A DNA stretch of 64,000 bases, from the NCBI GenBank assembly GCA_016700075.1, contig CP065000.1, positions 806,001 through 870,000 of the forward strand, read 5' to 3'. This document shows, piece after piece, positions 17,321 through 24,961 of the stretch. The notes under the pieces were generated by a model, which worked only from the letters and a program-made list of their open reading frames with translations, had not been told where the DNA came from and searched no databases. Position 1 is the first letter of the stretch, and the number at the start of each line of letters is the position of its first letter. The position numbers and the translations under genes are program-made. This stretch comes from Acidobacteriota bacterium (GTDB taxonomy: Bacteria; Acidobacteriota; Blastocatellia; Pyrinomonadales; Pyrinomonadaceae).

Positions 17321-17833
17321 TTAGTTGTTCAGCGGAGCACCGCCGGTGACGACGATCGGGCCGCCGCTGTTGTCCCAAGACATGGTAGACCCGACATAGA
17401 CACTGGCATAAATTACACCGTCGGTCGCTGCTAAAAAGTGACGAGCCCCTGTTGCGGTCACGCCGGTGGCCGTTAGAGGATGGGCACCGACGATCATCGT
17501 CGCCGGCTGCGTGGTCGTACGAGCAGTTGCGTGGGTCGCTACATAATATCCGGATTTGTTGGTTGACCCGATCGTTGAATCGACCAAGCCCAGTGTCGCG
17601 AGCGTAACCACGCCGTTGCCGCCGGACATGTCACCGGCATAGTTGCCGCCGCCATAGGTGGAAGCATAAGTTTGCTGTGCGCTGTGGATCGTGCGAACCG
17701 ACGAGATCGCGGAGCCCTCATTCGAGCTGCGGCGAGCAGCAAGGAGATTGGGGATCGCGATCGCGGCGATGATACCGATTATGACGACGACGATGAGAAG
17801 TTCGATTAGCGAAAAGCCTTTGTTGTTTTTCAT
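17321..17833 (-). CDS. pilA: Type IV pilin (PilA), copy 1
   Basis: This is a structural type IV pilin of 170 residues. A short basic leader, MKNNKG, is followed by the prepilin peptidase site G/FSLIE. Then comes the uninterrupted hydrophobic helix (LLIVVVIIGIIAAIAIPNLL) with the conserved Glu at position 5 of the mature protein. The helix runs on into AARRSSNEGSAISSVRTIHSAQQTYASTYG, shared almost word for word with the second pilin at 20207-20719. The C-terminal half is a divergent Gly/Thr-rich beta domain. It has its own terminator and a sigma-54-like promoter, so it is monocistronic. No pilus assembly ATPase genes are next to it. Confidence 0.92.
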   Translation of the reverse strand: MKNNKGFSLIELLIVVVIIGIIAAIAIPNLLAARRSSNEGSAISSVRTIHSAQQTYASTYGGGNYAGDMSGGNGVVTLATLGLVDSTIGSTNKSGYYVATHATARTTTQPATMIVGAHPLTATGVTATGARHFLAATDGVIYASVYVGSTMSWDNSGGPIVVTGGAPLNN

Positions 17834-17901
17834 GGACTGAAGGGGTCTCCTGCGGAATTTTTATGTCCGGGCGTTTCTCGCCCAAACTCGCCATCCCTTA
17901 A

Positions 17902-17916
17902 ACAAATCACGTGCCA
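17902..17916 (-). promoter_or_regulatory. Sigma-54-like promoter of pilin 1
   Basis: On the minus strand TGGCACG-N4-TTGT matches the -24/-12 consensus TGGCACG-N4-TTGC except for the last base. It lies about 70 bases upstream of the start codon. The second pilin has the same arrangement. Type IV pilin genes in several phyla are RpoN-dependent. The missing C of the -12 GC pair is a weakness. Confidence 0.55.
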
Positions 17917-18111
17917 CAAGTTGACGTGAGGATGATCCAATTGAGTAAATGTTGGCAATAAATCAGTTATTGGTGCGGTCACCTCTCCAAAGAGCCGCGG
18001 CAGACCCAAGCCGATTCTGTCAAAATGACTATATCTGTCAATAGATTTCGCGCGAAAGACAATAAACGGCAGTGCTTGGGCTCAATTCGTGACTAGAACG
18101 CGAGGCCAAGC

Positions 18112-18137
18112 AAAAGCCCCGCTGCTAAGAGCGGGGC
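18112..18137 (-). terminator. Terminator of the dienelactone hydrolase gene
   Basis: On the minus strand GCCCCGCT and AGCGGGGC form 8-bp arms around a 6-base loop and are followed by TTTTG. It begins 44 bases beyond the stop codon at 18181. Confidence 0.8.
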
Positions 18138-18180
18138 AACTCAAACATAGTCTGGAAGCCTGCGGTTCCGGGGAATGAAG

Positions 18181-19080
18181 CTATTTCAAATACTTTTTGA
18201 AAAACTCCAGCGTTCTGGCCCATGCGAGTTTCGCTGAGGCTTCGTCATAACGAGGCGTGGTGTCGTTGTGAAAGCCGTGCTGCTTTTCGGCGTACATATA
18301 CGACTCGTAGGTCTTCTTATTTTCCGTCAGGGCTTTTTCATAGGCCTCGATGCCGGCGTTGATGCGTTGGTCGTTGCCGGCGTAGTGAAACTGCAGCGGT
18401 GCCGCGATCTTCGCGACGTCGGCGACGCCTGCCTGGCTGCCGTAGAATGCGACGCCGGCGTTCAGGTCCTTGCCCAGACGCACCGCAAGCTGATTCACCA
18501 TGCCGCCGCCGAAACAAAACCCGACAGCCCCGAGCTTTCCTTTGCTGTCCTTGCGCTTTTTCAGCCACATCGCCGCAGCGACAAAATCTTCGGTCATCTT
18601 CTTGCCGTCAACCGTGCGAAACTTTGCAGCGGCGTCCTGCTCGTTGCCAGGATAGCCGCCGACCGACGTCAGGCCGTCCGGTGCGAATGCCAGAAAGCCG
18701 GCCTTTGCGAAACGCCGTGCCACATCCTCGATATACGGGTTAAGGCCGCGGTTCTCGTGAATGACGAGAACAGCCGGGAACTTGCTGCCTTTTGCGGGAC
18801 GAGCGAGATAGCCTCGGATCGAGCCGTTGCCCGCAGGCGAATCAACGCTTTCATACCCGACGCGAATGTCCTTATCTTTCGGATCGACGGTCTGCGCCCA
18901 CGCGTAATTCGGCGTTAAGCTCTGAACCAATGCCGCAACTGTCACGCCGCCGATCGCAAATTTACCAAGCCCCGCAAAGAAATCCCGGCGGTCGATATTA
19001 CCGTGCTGCCATTCATGAAACAGGTCGAGCAGTTCCTGCGGATATTCTTCTGCGGTCTTTCGTTCGATAGGTTTTTCCAT
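18181..19080 (-). CDS. Dienelactone hydrolase family protein with Tat-like signal
   Basis: This is an alpha/beta hydrolase of the dienelactone hydrolase family. The nucleophile elbow is GFCFGGGM, with Cys as nucleophile as in carboxymethylenebutenolidase. An early ENRGLNPYIEDVARR motif and the catalytic His in KQHGFHND complete the expected triad. The N-terminus has about 40 charged residues, then RRDFFAGLGKFAIGGVTVAALVQ and ANYAWAQ-like cleavage context. That looks like a twin-arginine signal set back from the start, so export is likely. I use the ATG at 19080, since an upstream GTG would add nine unlikely residues. Physiological substrate unknown. Confidence 0.85.
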   Translation of the reverse strand: MEKPIERKTAEEYPQELLDLFHEWQHGNIDRRDFFAGLGKFAIGGVTVAALVQSLTPNYAWAQTVDPKDKDIRVGYESVDSPAGNGSIRGYLARPAKGSKFPAVLVIHENRGLNPYIEDVARRFAKAGFLAFAPDGLTSVGGYPGNEQDAAAKFRTVDGKKMTEDFVAAAMWLKKRKDSKGKLGAVGFCFGGGMVNQLAVRLGKDLNAGVAFYGSQAGVADVAKIAAPLQFHYAGNDQRINAGIEAYEKALTENKKTYESYMYAEKQHGFHNDTTPRYDEASAKLAWARTLEFFKKYLK

Positions 19081-19210
19081 ATAAAGCGAGGATAGCCGAA
19101 TCAGCACGCTTAATCAAAATTCTGAAAACTCTGCGCCGCCGCGAATCAGTTGCTTGTCTCGATCTCTTCGATTAAAATCTGCACATTCTCGGTGCAGGGA
19201 TACAAATTCT

Positions 19211-19702
19211 ATGAAACTCCTTTTCCCTTTTGCGATCATTACTTTGATGTGGGCTTTCTGCGGCCTTGGCGATCAGCCTGAAGGGCCTGCGACGAGTAAC
19301 AAACCCGCGGAGAGCAAGCCTGAAAAGAAGGCACCTGACCGCAACGAAGTAAAGACCGAACTAACGAACCTTGCACGCGAGATCGCCGGTGCGGCAAAGG
19401 ACGGCGATGTGACCTTTTTGGCAAAGATCACCACCGACGATTTTCAGCTCACGGATATCGACGGCAAGGTTCAGGGCAAGAACAAAGTGCTGTCTGAGGT
19501 GAAAGAGGAGCGTGCGATAAAATCGTTTGAGATCTTCGACGAAAAGCTCGTCAGCCTGGACGAAACAACCGCCGTTCTATCGTATACGCTGAAAGTGACG
19601 GGCAAGAACGGCAGGACCGCAAAGGCGCAGACCACCGATACGTTTGTGCGGAGCGACGACCGCTGGCTGCTCAAGAGCGAACAGCAGACGCTTGTGAAAT
19701 AG
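19211..19702 (+). CDS. Small exported NTF2-like (DUF4440/SnoaL-type) protein
   Basis: The product has 163 residues. A hydrophobic N-terminal segment (MKLLFPFAIITLMWAFCG) could serve as a signal peptide, possibly with lipidation at Cys18, although the residues before Cys are not a good lipobox. A Lys/Pro-rich linker follows. The C-terminal 110 residues have the pattern of an NTF2-like cone: a helix (TNLAREIAGAAKDGD), then TDDFQLTDIDGKVQGK, and a strand-rich end including YTLKVTGKNGR and RSDDRWLLKSEQ. Such domains often bind small ligands. It is convergent with the following gene with no gap. An alternative longer frame from 19154 lacks support. Confidence 0.65.
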   Translation: MKLLFPFAIITLMWAFCGLGDQPEGPATSNKPAESKPEKKAPDRNEVKTELTNLAREIAGAAKDGDVTFLAKITTDDFQLTDIDGKVQGKNKVLSEVKEERAIKSFEIFDEKLVSLDETTAVLSYTLKVTGKNGRTAKAQTTDTFVRSDDRWLLKSEQQTLVK

Positions 19703-20077
19703 CTATTTCGCCCGAGTCGCGGACCAGTCTTCCTGCGTGCTGCCTATGATGACAGATCCGGCCATTTTGTCGCCGGTGACCTTGCCGCTAAAGGAAAGGG
19801 TCAAAGCATTTCCGCCGTAGTTTATGGTGTAGGCAAATGTGATGACATCGCCTTTGATGGTGCCTTCAACGGGCACGTCGCCGTTGGGGCGTTTTGCGGT
19901 GCCGGTCAGTTTCTCGCCATCAACGCTTAACACCAGTTTGAAAGGCCGCGGCCCGCCGGGCGTGTTGTAAACAACATCCCATTCGCCAGCGACTGTATCA
20001 CTATTCGCTGCCAAGCTTCCTGAGATCGCAAAGACCAGACCGACCGACAAAATTGTAAAGAAAAATGCTCTTTTCAT
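19703..20077 (-). CDS. Small secreted beta-rich protein
   Basis: From the ATG at 20077 the product is 124 residues with a clear signal peptide (MKRAFFFTILSVGLVFAISGSLAA). The mature part begins with GEWDVVYNTPGGPRPFKLVLS and continues with alternating strands (LTGTAKRPNGDVPVEGTIKGDVITFAYTI). It resembles the small lipocalin-like or barrel proteins that occur in acidobacterial secretomes. No catalytic residues are evident. It is followed directly by the convergent NTF2-like gene. I recognise no named family. Confidence 0.65.
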   Translation of the reverse strand: MKRAFFFTILSVGLVFAISGSLAANSDTVAGEWDVVYNTPGGPRPFKLVLSVDGEKLTGTAKRPNGDVPVEGTIKGDVITFAYTINYGGNALTLSFSGKVTGDKMAGSVIIGSTQEDWSATRAK

Positions 20078-20132
20078 AGAAGTACCCTGATCTCTATCAT
20101 ACGACCGCGCTGTCAATTTACGCCAATCAACG

Positions 20133-20169
20133 CAGAAAAGAAAAAGCCCCGCTTAATAAATGGCGGGGC
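20133..20169 (-). terminator. Terminator of the second pilin gene
   Basis: On the minus strand GCCCCGC and GCGGGGC (20146-20152 and 20163-20169) form a 7-bp stem with a 10-base loop, followed by TTTTTCTTTTC. It is about 38 bases past the pilin stop at 20207. Confidence 0.82.
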
Positions 20170-20206
20170 ATTCAATACGACAATATTCGTTGCTCGTGTC
20201 AATCAG

Positions 20207-20719
20207 CTAGTTGTCCATCGGCGAAAGGTCTGCCGCTATATCGCATATTCCGGGGCCCCAACCTGCTGCCCCTGTAAAGGTTCCGGCATTCATTACACCT
20301 TCAGTTGCGATGACAAAAATGCGGCTACCAGTCTGTGTCACACCGCTACTGACTGCTGGGTAAGCTTGAGCCAAGTGACACGCGGGTGTCGTTGACGTTG
20401 CGGGCACAGAATGGCCGGCGAACGCGTAGCCGCTTTTAAGACCCGAGCCCAGTGTGCTGTCAATAATGCTGACCTGGCCCAATGTGGTGAATGCATTCGT
20501 GACGAACGGTACACCGGCAAAGTTGCCGTTTCCGTACGTCGAGGCATACGTCGCCTGCGCTCCGTGATACGCTCGCATTGATGATATGGCACTCGCTTCA
20601 TTCGCCGATCGACGCGATGCGAGGAGGTTCGGTATCGCTATAGCGGCGATGATGCCTATGATCACGACGACGATGAGAAGTTCGATAAGGGAGAATCCCT
20701 TCTGGCTACTTTTTGTCAT
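20207..20719 (-). CDS. pilA: Type IV pilin (PilA), copy 2
   Basis: This is a second 170-residue type IV pilin. The leader MTKSSQKG is followed by the cleavage site G/FSLIE and the same helix as copy 1 (LLIVVVIIGIIAAIAIPNLL), then ASRRSANEASAISSMRAYHGAQATYASTYG. The globular part differs from copy 1. It has cysteines near residues 123 and 160 that could form the C-terminal disulfide loop typical of pilins. Copy 1 lacks these cysteines. It has its own promoter and terminator. The two copies lie 2.4 kb apart on the same strand, separated by unrelated genes, which suggests an old duplication with diversification of the exposed domain. Confidence 0.92.
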   Translation of the reverse strand: MTKSSQKGFSLIELLIVVVIIGIIAAIAIPNLLASRRSANEASAISSMRAYHGAQATYASTYGNGNFAGVPFVTNAFTTLGQVSIIDSTLGSGLKSGYAFAGHSVPATSTTPACHLAQAYPAVSSGVTQTGSRIFVIATEGVMNAGTFTGAAGWGPGICDIAADLSPMDN

Positions 20720-20788
20720 AATTTTAGTTTGTTACCCCTAAATTGTAGGTACGGCAATATTTCGATCCGCCGCCAATCAATTTCCAAG

Positions 20789-20803
20789 TCAATTGTCGTG
20801 CCA
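20789..20803 (-). promoter_or_regulatory. Sigma-54-like promoter of pilin 2
   Basis: On the minus strand TTGGCACG-N4-TTGA matches the -24/-12 consensus apart from the final C. It is about 70-80 bases upstream of the ATG, a position close to that in pilin 1. The same seven -24 bases occur in both copies while the surrounding sequence has diverged, which supports a functional element. Confidence 0.55.
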
Positions 20804-20930
20804 AAGCATTAGACGCGAGTTTTGCAGGGATTCTGGTGATTTCGGGGGCCGACGGACCGGATGTAGGTGACAAGATATGTGAGCATAGTGACAAACGACG
20901 TCATTCAAAACGCCAGTGAAGCAAAAATGA

Positions 20931-20963
20931 GAAAAGACCCGCTCGAATTAGATCGAACGGATC
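20931..20963 (-). terminator. Terminator of infA
   Basis: On the minus strand GATCCGTTCGA and TCGAGCGGGTC form an 11-bp stem with two G-U pairs, followed by TTTTCTC. It starts 22 bases after the infA stop and is nested in a longer GCCAGTGAA inverted repeat. Confidence 0.75.
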
Positions 20964-20984
20964 CGTAAAAATTTCACTGGCAAT

Positions 20985-21203
20985 CTACTTGTGGCGGTAG
21001 GTTATACGGCCTTTGGTCAGATCATACGGCGAGAGTTCGATATCCACGCGGTCGCCCATAAGGATGCGAATACGGTTTCGGCGCATGCGGCCCGATATGG
21101 TCGCAAGCACGATATGATCTGAATCGTTCAGTTTCACCTTAAAGAAAGCGTTGGGCTGTTTGTCGATTACAACGCCCGACATTTCTATCATTTCTTCTTT
21201 CAT
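20985..21203 (-). CDS. infA: Translation initiation factor IF-1
   Basis: IF-1 binds the ribosomal A site during initiation. The 72-residue length is exact for the family. The OB fold includes PNAFFKVKL, ISGRMRRNRIRILMGDRVDIELSPYDLTKGRITYR, with the conserved basic Arg-Met-Arg-Arg stretch that contacts 16S rRNA. It is not in a ribosomal protein operon here. It stands downstream of an RRM gene with a stem-loop between them, and has its own terminator. Confidence 0.97.
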   Translation of the reverse strand: MKEEMIEMSGVVIDKQPNAFFKVKLNDSDHIVLATISGRMRRNRIRILMGDRVDIELSPYDLTKGRITYRHK

Positions 21204-21241
21204 AAAAACTCAAAAACAGCGCTCCGAACCCGGGAAGACGT

Positions 21242-21273
21242 ATGCCTCCGCACGAATTAACGAACGGAGGCAT
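21242..21273. other. Stem-loop between the RRM gene and infA
   Basis: ATGCCTCCG and CGGAGGCAT form a perfect 9-bp stem around a 14-base AT-rich loop. No T tract follows on either strand, so it is not a typical intrinsic terminator. It may be a processing site or an mRNA stabiliser in an RRM-infA transcript. Confidence 0.5.
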
Positions 21274-21304
21274 TATACGACTTCCGGCAAGCGGAATCCA
21301 AACC

Positions 21305-21640
21305 TTAGTAGCGTGACCTGTAGCCGCCGCCGCCACCGCCGCGATTGCCGCCGCGGCCGCCGCCGCCGCCGAATCCGCCGCCGCCGCGATCTTCGCGGGG
21401 TTTGGCGATATTAACGGTCAGCGTGCGTCCGTCCACCTCTTTGCCGTTGAAGCTCTCGATAGCTGAGTTCGCTTCGTCTGCCGACGACATTTCCACAAAA
21501 CCGAATCCGCGTGAACGGCCGGTGTCGCGGTCCTCGATGAGATTGGCCGACTGAACCGTACCCGATTCGCCGAACATCGTTTCGAGGTCGTGCGCCGTGG
21601 TGTTAAATGAAAGATTTCCTACGTAAAGTTTCGTTGACAT
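21305..21640 (-). CDS. RRM-domain RNA-binding protein with Gly-rich tail
   Basis: This small RNA-binding protein has 111 residues. Residues 1-80 are one RRM: RNP2 is KLYVGNLSF at the start and RNP1 is GRSRGFGFVEM at about 42-52. The tail is Arg/Gly-rich (RGGGGFGGGGGRGGNRGGGGGGYRSRY in pieces). Such proteins resemble cyanobacterial Rbp and plant glycine-rich RNA chaperones, often cold-induced. A ribosome site AAAGGAAA precedes the ATG. A small hairpin (TCCCG/CGGGA) sits just upstream of it. Confidence 0.93.
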   Translation of the reverse strand: MSTKLYVGNLSFNTTAHDLETMFGESGTVQSANLIEDRDTGRSRGFGFVEMSSADEANSAIESFNGKEVDGRTLTVNIAKPREDRGGGGFGGGGGRGGNRGGGGGGYRSRY

Positions 21641-21968
21641 AATTGTTTTCCTTTCCCGTTTTCCGGGATCCTATGCGAAGTGTCGATCGAAATGCTTCGT
21701 AGAAAATGAAACTGACGAAGGAACGATCTCGGATGCTCAAAAAATCTGAGAGCCAAACTTCTGCTGCCTAATAACCGACCTGCTCTCAAACTGATCCAAA
21801 AATCGTTCTTTTTAGCGCGCCACCTTAGACGCGAGAGGAGGAACTAAATAAAGAATGACGGTTAACAGCACAGTATGCAAACCCGAAATGCTGAAATAAT
21901 TGAATTTCCTGCGACTCGCGGCCGGGCGGTTGAATACCGTCTGCTAACATCTGATAATTTACTTGCTT
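21641..21968. other. 328-bp divergent intergenic region
   Basis: It lies between the RRM gene (minus) and a small plus-strand gene. On the minus strand it forms the RRM leader, including the TCCCG-TTTTC-CGGGA hairpin at 21654-21668 next to the ribosome site. I could not fix a promoter with confidence, and no open reading frame of note is present. A long leader is compatible with cold-shock-style regulation, but this is only a suggestion. Confidence 0.45.
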
Positions 21969-22385
21969 ATGACAGACAGCAACGGTAGCCGCGAATTGAT
22001 GACCGCCGAAGACATTCACGCTTTTGGCGTGGAGATCGTCCACAACCAGCTCGTCGAGGCCGGCTGGTCGATCGAATCCGCGGACGTTTATGCCGATCCG
22101 CTCGAATTCCCTCAGATCACAGCAATGAAAGACGGTGAACTCGGCTTTTTCGTGGTCCGAACAGATATGTACCCGAACCGCGGCCGCATTGAGGGAGAGG
22201 ACACATTTCGAAAGTTGGTTGCCTACGCGAACAGTCGCGGCGGAAGCTGCTATTTCGCTAGCGTAAGTATTGCTAATTCGGAAGGAAAAACTGAAGAAGA
22301 AATGGCAGTGCCCGTCAAAGGCGTCGCATATCACGTCGCCTTTGACGGGCTTGTAAAAATGGAGCTTCCTGAGGGCTCAGCCTGA
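21969..22385 (+). CDS. Hypothetical protein, 138 residues
   Basis: I do not recognise the family. The product is acidic and soluble, with no signal peptide. It begins MTDSNGSRELMTAEDIHAFGVEIV, followed by a helix rich in Val/Leu (HNQLVEAGW) and alternating strands (QITAMKDGELGFFVVRTDMYPNRGRIEGEDTFRKLVAYA). The fold could be a small alpha/beta sandwich. The ATG at 21969 is preferred to the TTG two codons earlier. Its 3' end overlaps the last codons of the convergent GlsB-type gene by 9 bp. Confidence 0.65.
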   Translation: MTDSNGSRELMTAEDIHAFGVEIVHNQLVEAGWSIESADVYADPLEFPQITAMKDGELGFFVVRTDMYPNRGRIEGEDTFRKLVAYANSRGGSCYFASVSIANSEGKTEEEMAVPVKGVAYHVAFDGLVKMELPEGSA

Positions 22386-22652
22386 CTTTTTGTCGCCGCT
22401 GCCCATGACCAGACGAAGCAGGCCGAGCAAAATGATCGCCCCAAGAATGGACATCACCCAGCCCGCGACATAGGTATCATCGCCCGCACGCCAAAGCGAC
22501 GACGCGATAAAACCGCCGACGAATGCACCCGCGACGCCAAGTAAAGCCGTCAACAGTATCCCAACAATGCCGCTTGGCAAAGCCTCTTTTCCGGGCATGA
22601 TAAAGCGGGCGATTATTCCGACTATCAATCCACCGATCAATTGCGAGATCAT
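22377..22652 (-). CDS. GlsB/YeaQ/YmgE family stress-response membrane protein
   Basis: This small inner-membrane protein of 91 residues belongs to the family formerly called transglycosylase-associated proteins. It has three hydrophobic segments: LIGGLIVGIIARFIMPG at the start, GIVGILLTALLGVAGAFVGGFIASSLW in the middle, and VAGWVMSILGAIILLGLLRLVMG at the end. The G-x-x-A-R-x-I-M-P-G signature near residues 12-21 is typical. Members are induced by envelope or osmotic stress, but the mechanism is not known. The charged tail GSGDKKSG is short. Confidence 0.88.
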   Translation of the reverse strand: MISQLIGGLIVGIIARFIMPGKEALPSGIVGILLTALLGVAGAFVGGFIASSLWRAGDDTYVAGWVMSILGAIILLGLLRLVMGSGDKKSG

Positions 22653-22697
22653 AATTCGAGTCCTCCGTCAGATATTTCCTTAAGTCTAACACGATAT

Positions 22698-23459
22698 TCA
22701 GTTCGATATCGACGGCGATAGTTTGATGTAAAGGAATTCGGCCGTCGTTTCGCGTGCGGTGTTCGCGGCGATGAGGCCGGCGAGGACGGTTTCCGGAAAT
22801 GCGGCTTCGTACTCACCTGCCTCTCGCCACGGATTCTCTTCGTCCAGACGCCAATACGCAAGCATCAGGTTGCCGCTTCGCACGAGTTTAAGGTCAACGA
22901 TGTTGGCGTCGGTCTCTATTTCGCCGGGCTGTGCGATGGGCGAGAATTCGCCGTTGCGTCGCACGTCGAATCTGATAGCACCGACGCCGCCGCCGACACC
23001 GCCATAGCCTCGCTCAAGACGTATATAATTCTGATCATTTACATATATGATCAGGCCCGCACCCTGATAATTCTCGGTCGGGCGAAAGCGGACACGGGTC
23101 TCGATCTCGAAATCGCCCGCGATCGCCTTTATGTATCGAGGTGCGTTCGAATATTTCCCGCGGAGTTCCTTGCCCGATGGAATGCGGACGCGAAGAACGC
23201 CTTTTTTCACGTCATGCGGCGTTGGATTGTGAGCCTCGTCGGGGTCGACCCAACGCCAGCCGACGGGCCAATCGTTGGAATATGTTGAAAAGCTGACGTT
23301 AGTGTCCTGCGTGATCTTTTCCGGCTCGCTGACAGCCGGCGTTGGCGACATCTCGGGCGTGGGCGACGCAGCAGAATTCTTCAGAGGCACCGGCCGCGAA
23401 CATGCCGACAAGAGCACCAATGCCACCAGAATTTTCCACACAACGAGCTTAGCTATCAT
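22698..23459 (-). CDS. Lipoprotein with DUF1349-like (concanavalin-type) domain
   Basis: The product is a 253-residue lipoprotein. The N-terminus VLLSAC has a lipobox with acylated Cys20, and a Pro/Ser/Thr-rich linker follows (about 21-50). The mature domain contains DFEIETRVRFRPTENYQGAGLIIYVNDQNYIRLERGY, the pattern of DUF1349 beta-sandwich domains that resemble lectins or glycan-binding modules. It has no catalytic motif. It would sit in the outer membrane or periplasm. It lies upstream of, and in the same direction as, the small GlsB gene. Confidence 0.72.
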   Translation of the reverse strand: MIAKLVVWKILVALVLLSACSRPVPLKNSAASPTPEMSPTPAVSEPEKITQDTNVSFSTYSNDWPVGWRWVDPDEAHNPTPHDVKKGVLRVRIPSGKELRGKYSNAPRYIKAIAGDFEIETRVRFRPTENYQGAGLIIYVNDQNYIRLERGYGGVGGGVGAIRFDVRRNGEFSPIAQPGEIETDANIVDLKLVRSGNLMLAYWRLDEENPWREAGEYEAAFPETVLAGLIAANTARETTAEFLYIKLSPSISN

Positions 23460-23509
23460 CAGACAGATCTATTAGGCTCAAGCATCGACGGATTCACGAC
23501 ACAAATTCA

Positions 23510-23601
23510 ACGCAAAGCCCGCCAAGCCCGTGGAGTGAGAGAAAAACCGAAACCCAATTCTCCCTGTCTCCCCATCTCCTTGTCTCCTTGTCTCCCGTCT
23601 C
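23510..23601. repeat. Tandem GGAGACAA-type octamer repeat after the ABC permease
   Basis: On the minus strand five 8-base units of the type GGAGACAA or GGAGACAG follow directly on the permease stop (23559-23601). A CGCAAAGCCCGCCAAGCCC block lies at 23510-23530. The repeats are polypurine on one strand. No gene lies in this gap. Confidence 0.65.
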
Positions 23602-24961
23602 ATACTTTCCTGATCCACTTCCATATCTCCGGCACTGTTGCGCGTTTTCCGTACATCAACATACCCACGCGATATACACGCGACGCGATCCAGACTAGAA
23701 TTGCGATCGCGAGAATATTGACGCCTACCGATAGAGCTATCTGCCAGAACGGCGGCATCTCGGCGAGTATGCGTACGGGCATTGTCAGCGGAGCGAAGAA
23801 TGGCGACGTTGAGACCCAGAACGACATCGTCGAATTCGGATCGCGGATGACCGCGAAGCCGAAATATAATCCGGTCAGCATCAATATCATCGGCGGAAAC
23901 GCGAACTGGCTGCCTTCTTGAACCGTCGTCACCGCCGAACCGATCAGTGCAAAGATCGCTGCGAACGTGAAATAGCCGATCAGAAAATATACAAGGAAAT
24001 AAACCACCATCATCGGTGTGATGTCGGGGACAGACTGCAGGAACGGTGCAAGGTCCGCCTGACGCGACAGGAATATCGAGAGAGCAAGCAGCGACCCGAC
24101 CCAGATCCCTAACTGCGTCAGACCGGCGAGCCCGACGCCGACCAGCTTTCCGAGCATCAGCTCGAAAGGCCTCGCAGATGAGAACAATATCTCAGCGATG
24201 CGAGTCTCCTTTTCCTCAACGACGGTGCCCATGATGACCTGGCCGTAGATCGCCAGCGAGATGTAGATCATCATGCCGATCACCAGCGACGCGATGAAAA
24301 GCATATCGCTGTCCTTTTCCTCGCCCTTGTCGCTGAGGGCTTTTGTCTCAATGGTGACGTTTCGGCTGATGTCGCGAACGGCCGCGGCGTCAATATTCGC
24401 GTCGGCCATCCGCTGTGCTCGTACGGCTTCATTGAGAGCGTCCTTCAACACCTCATTGCCTATGAAATCACCGGCCTTTCGCGTACGAAATTCGTATTTC
24501 ACATCACGCGAGCCAATATCGCCGGGTATGATCAGATACGCGTCGATGTCGCCTGCGGCGGCTTTCGCATTCAACTCGGCACGGATGTCATCCAACGGCT
24601 TATCGCCAAACTCCATATCCACAAACGAGAACGACGAGCCCATCTGACGGGCTGTTCGCGACATCTGTTCGCCCTGCCCCGAAGGAACGCCGCGTATCGT
24701 CTCGTCCAGGGCCTGTTTCTGCCTTTCCGCCATGCGTTCGGCTGACATGTTGCCTTTCAGACGCGGCAATATCTTGTCAGTCGGATCAACGACGACGAGC
24801 CGCGTCGCCTCACCTTTTATCGAAAAAATGAATGCCGGCACGATCGCAAACGCCAGCCCCATCAGCGGAAACAGCAGCGTTCCAAGCAGAAACGTCCATT
24901 TCAGAACGATCTTTTTATACTCGTGACAAAGAACCGCGGTAAACTTACGCATTTGCGACAC
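23600..24961 (-). CDS. ABC-2 type transporter permease (NatB-like)
   Basis: This is the membrane subunit of an ABC exporter. The 453-residue product has one helix at residues 20-45, a large extracytoplasmic domain (about 50-210), then five to six helices in the C-terminal half. The motif EEKETRIAEILFSSARPFELMLGKL (about 251-275) is the hallmark of NatB/ABC-2 permeases with the NatA-type ATPase. Such systems export Na+ or unknown lipids or drugs. The start overlaps the upstream ATPase gene by 17 bp, which indicates coupling. Confidence 0.92.
   Translation of the reverse strand: MSQMRKFTAVLCHEYKKIVLKWTFLLGTLLFPLMGLAFAIVPAFIFSIKGEATRLVVVDPTDKILPRLKGNMSAERMAERQKQALDETIRGVPSGQGEQMSRTARQMGSSFSFVDMEFGDKPLDDIRAELNAKAAAGDIDAYLIIPGDIGSRDVKYEFRTRKAGDFIGNEVLKDALNEAVRAQRMADANIDAAAVRDISRNVTIETKALSDKGEEKDSDMLFIASLVIGMMIYISLAIYGQVIMGTVVEEKETRIAEILFSSARPFELMLGKLVGVGLAGLTQLGIWVGSLLALSIFLSRQADLAPFLQSVPDITPMMVVYFLVYFLIGYFTFAAIFALIGSAVTTVQEGSQFAFPPMILMLTGLYFGFAVIRDPNSTMSFWVSTSPFFAPLTMPVRILAEMPPFWQIALSVGVNILAIAILVWIASRVYRVGMLMYGKRATVPEIWKWIRKV

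Larger units (their letters stand above)
17834..18180. other. 347-bp intergenic region upstream of pilin 1
   Basis: It contains the pilin promoter (17902-17916) with a leader of about 60 bases, and near the other end the terminator of the dienelactone hydrolase gene (18112-18137). The middle is AT-richer with no coding potential on either strand. No small RNA could be identified by eye. Confidence 0.6.
20720..20984. other. Intergenic region between pilin 2 and infA
   Basis: It carries the pilin 2 promoter, the infA terminator, and a longer inverted repeat GCCAGTGAA (20912-20920) / TTCACTGGC (20973-20981) that encloses that terminator. Nothing coding is visible. Confidence 0.6.

Noticed and set aside
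23559..23601. Possible CRISPR-like array
   Set aside because: The units are 8 bases in direct tandem with no spacers, and no cas genes are present.
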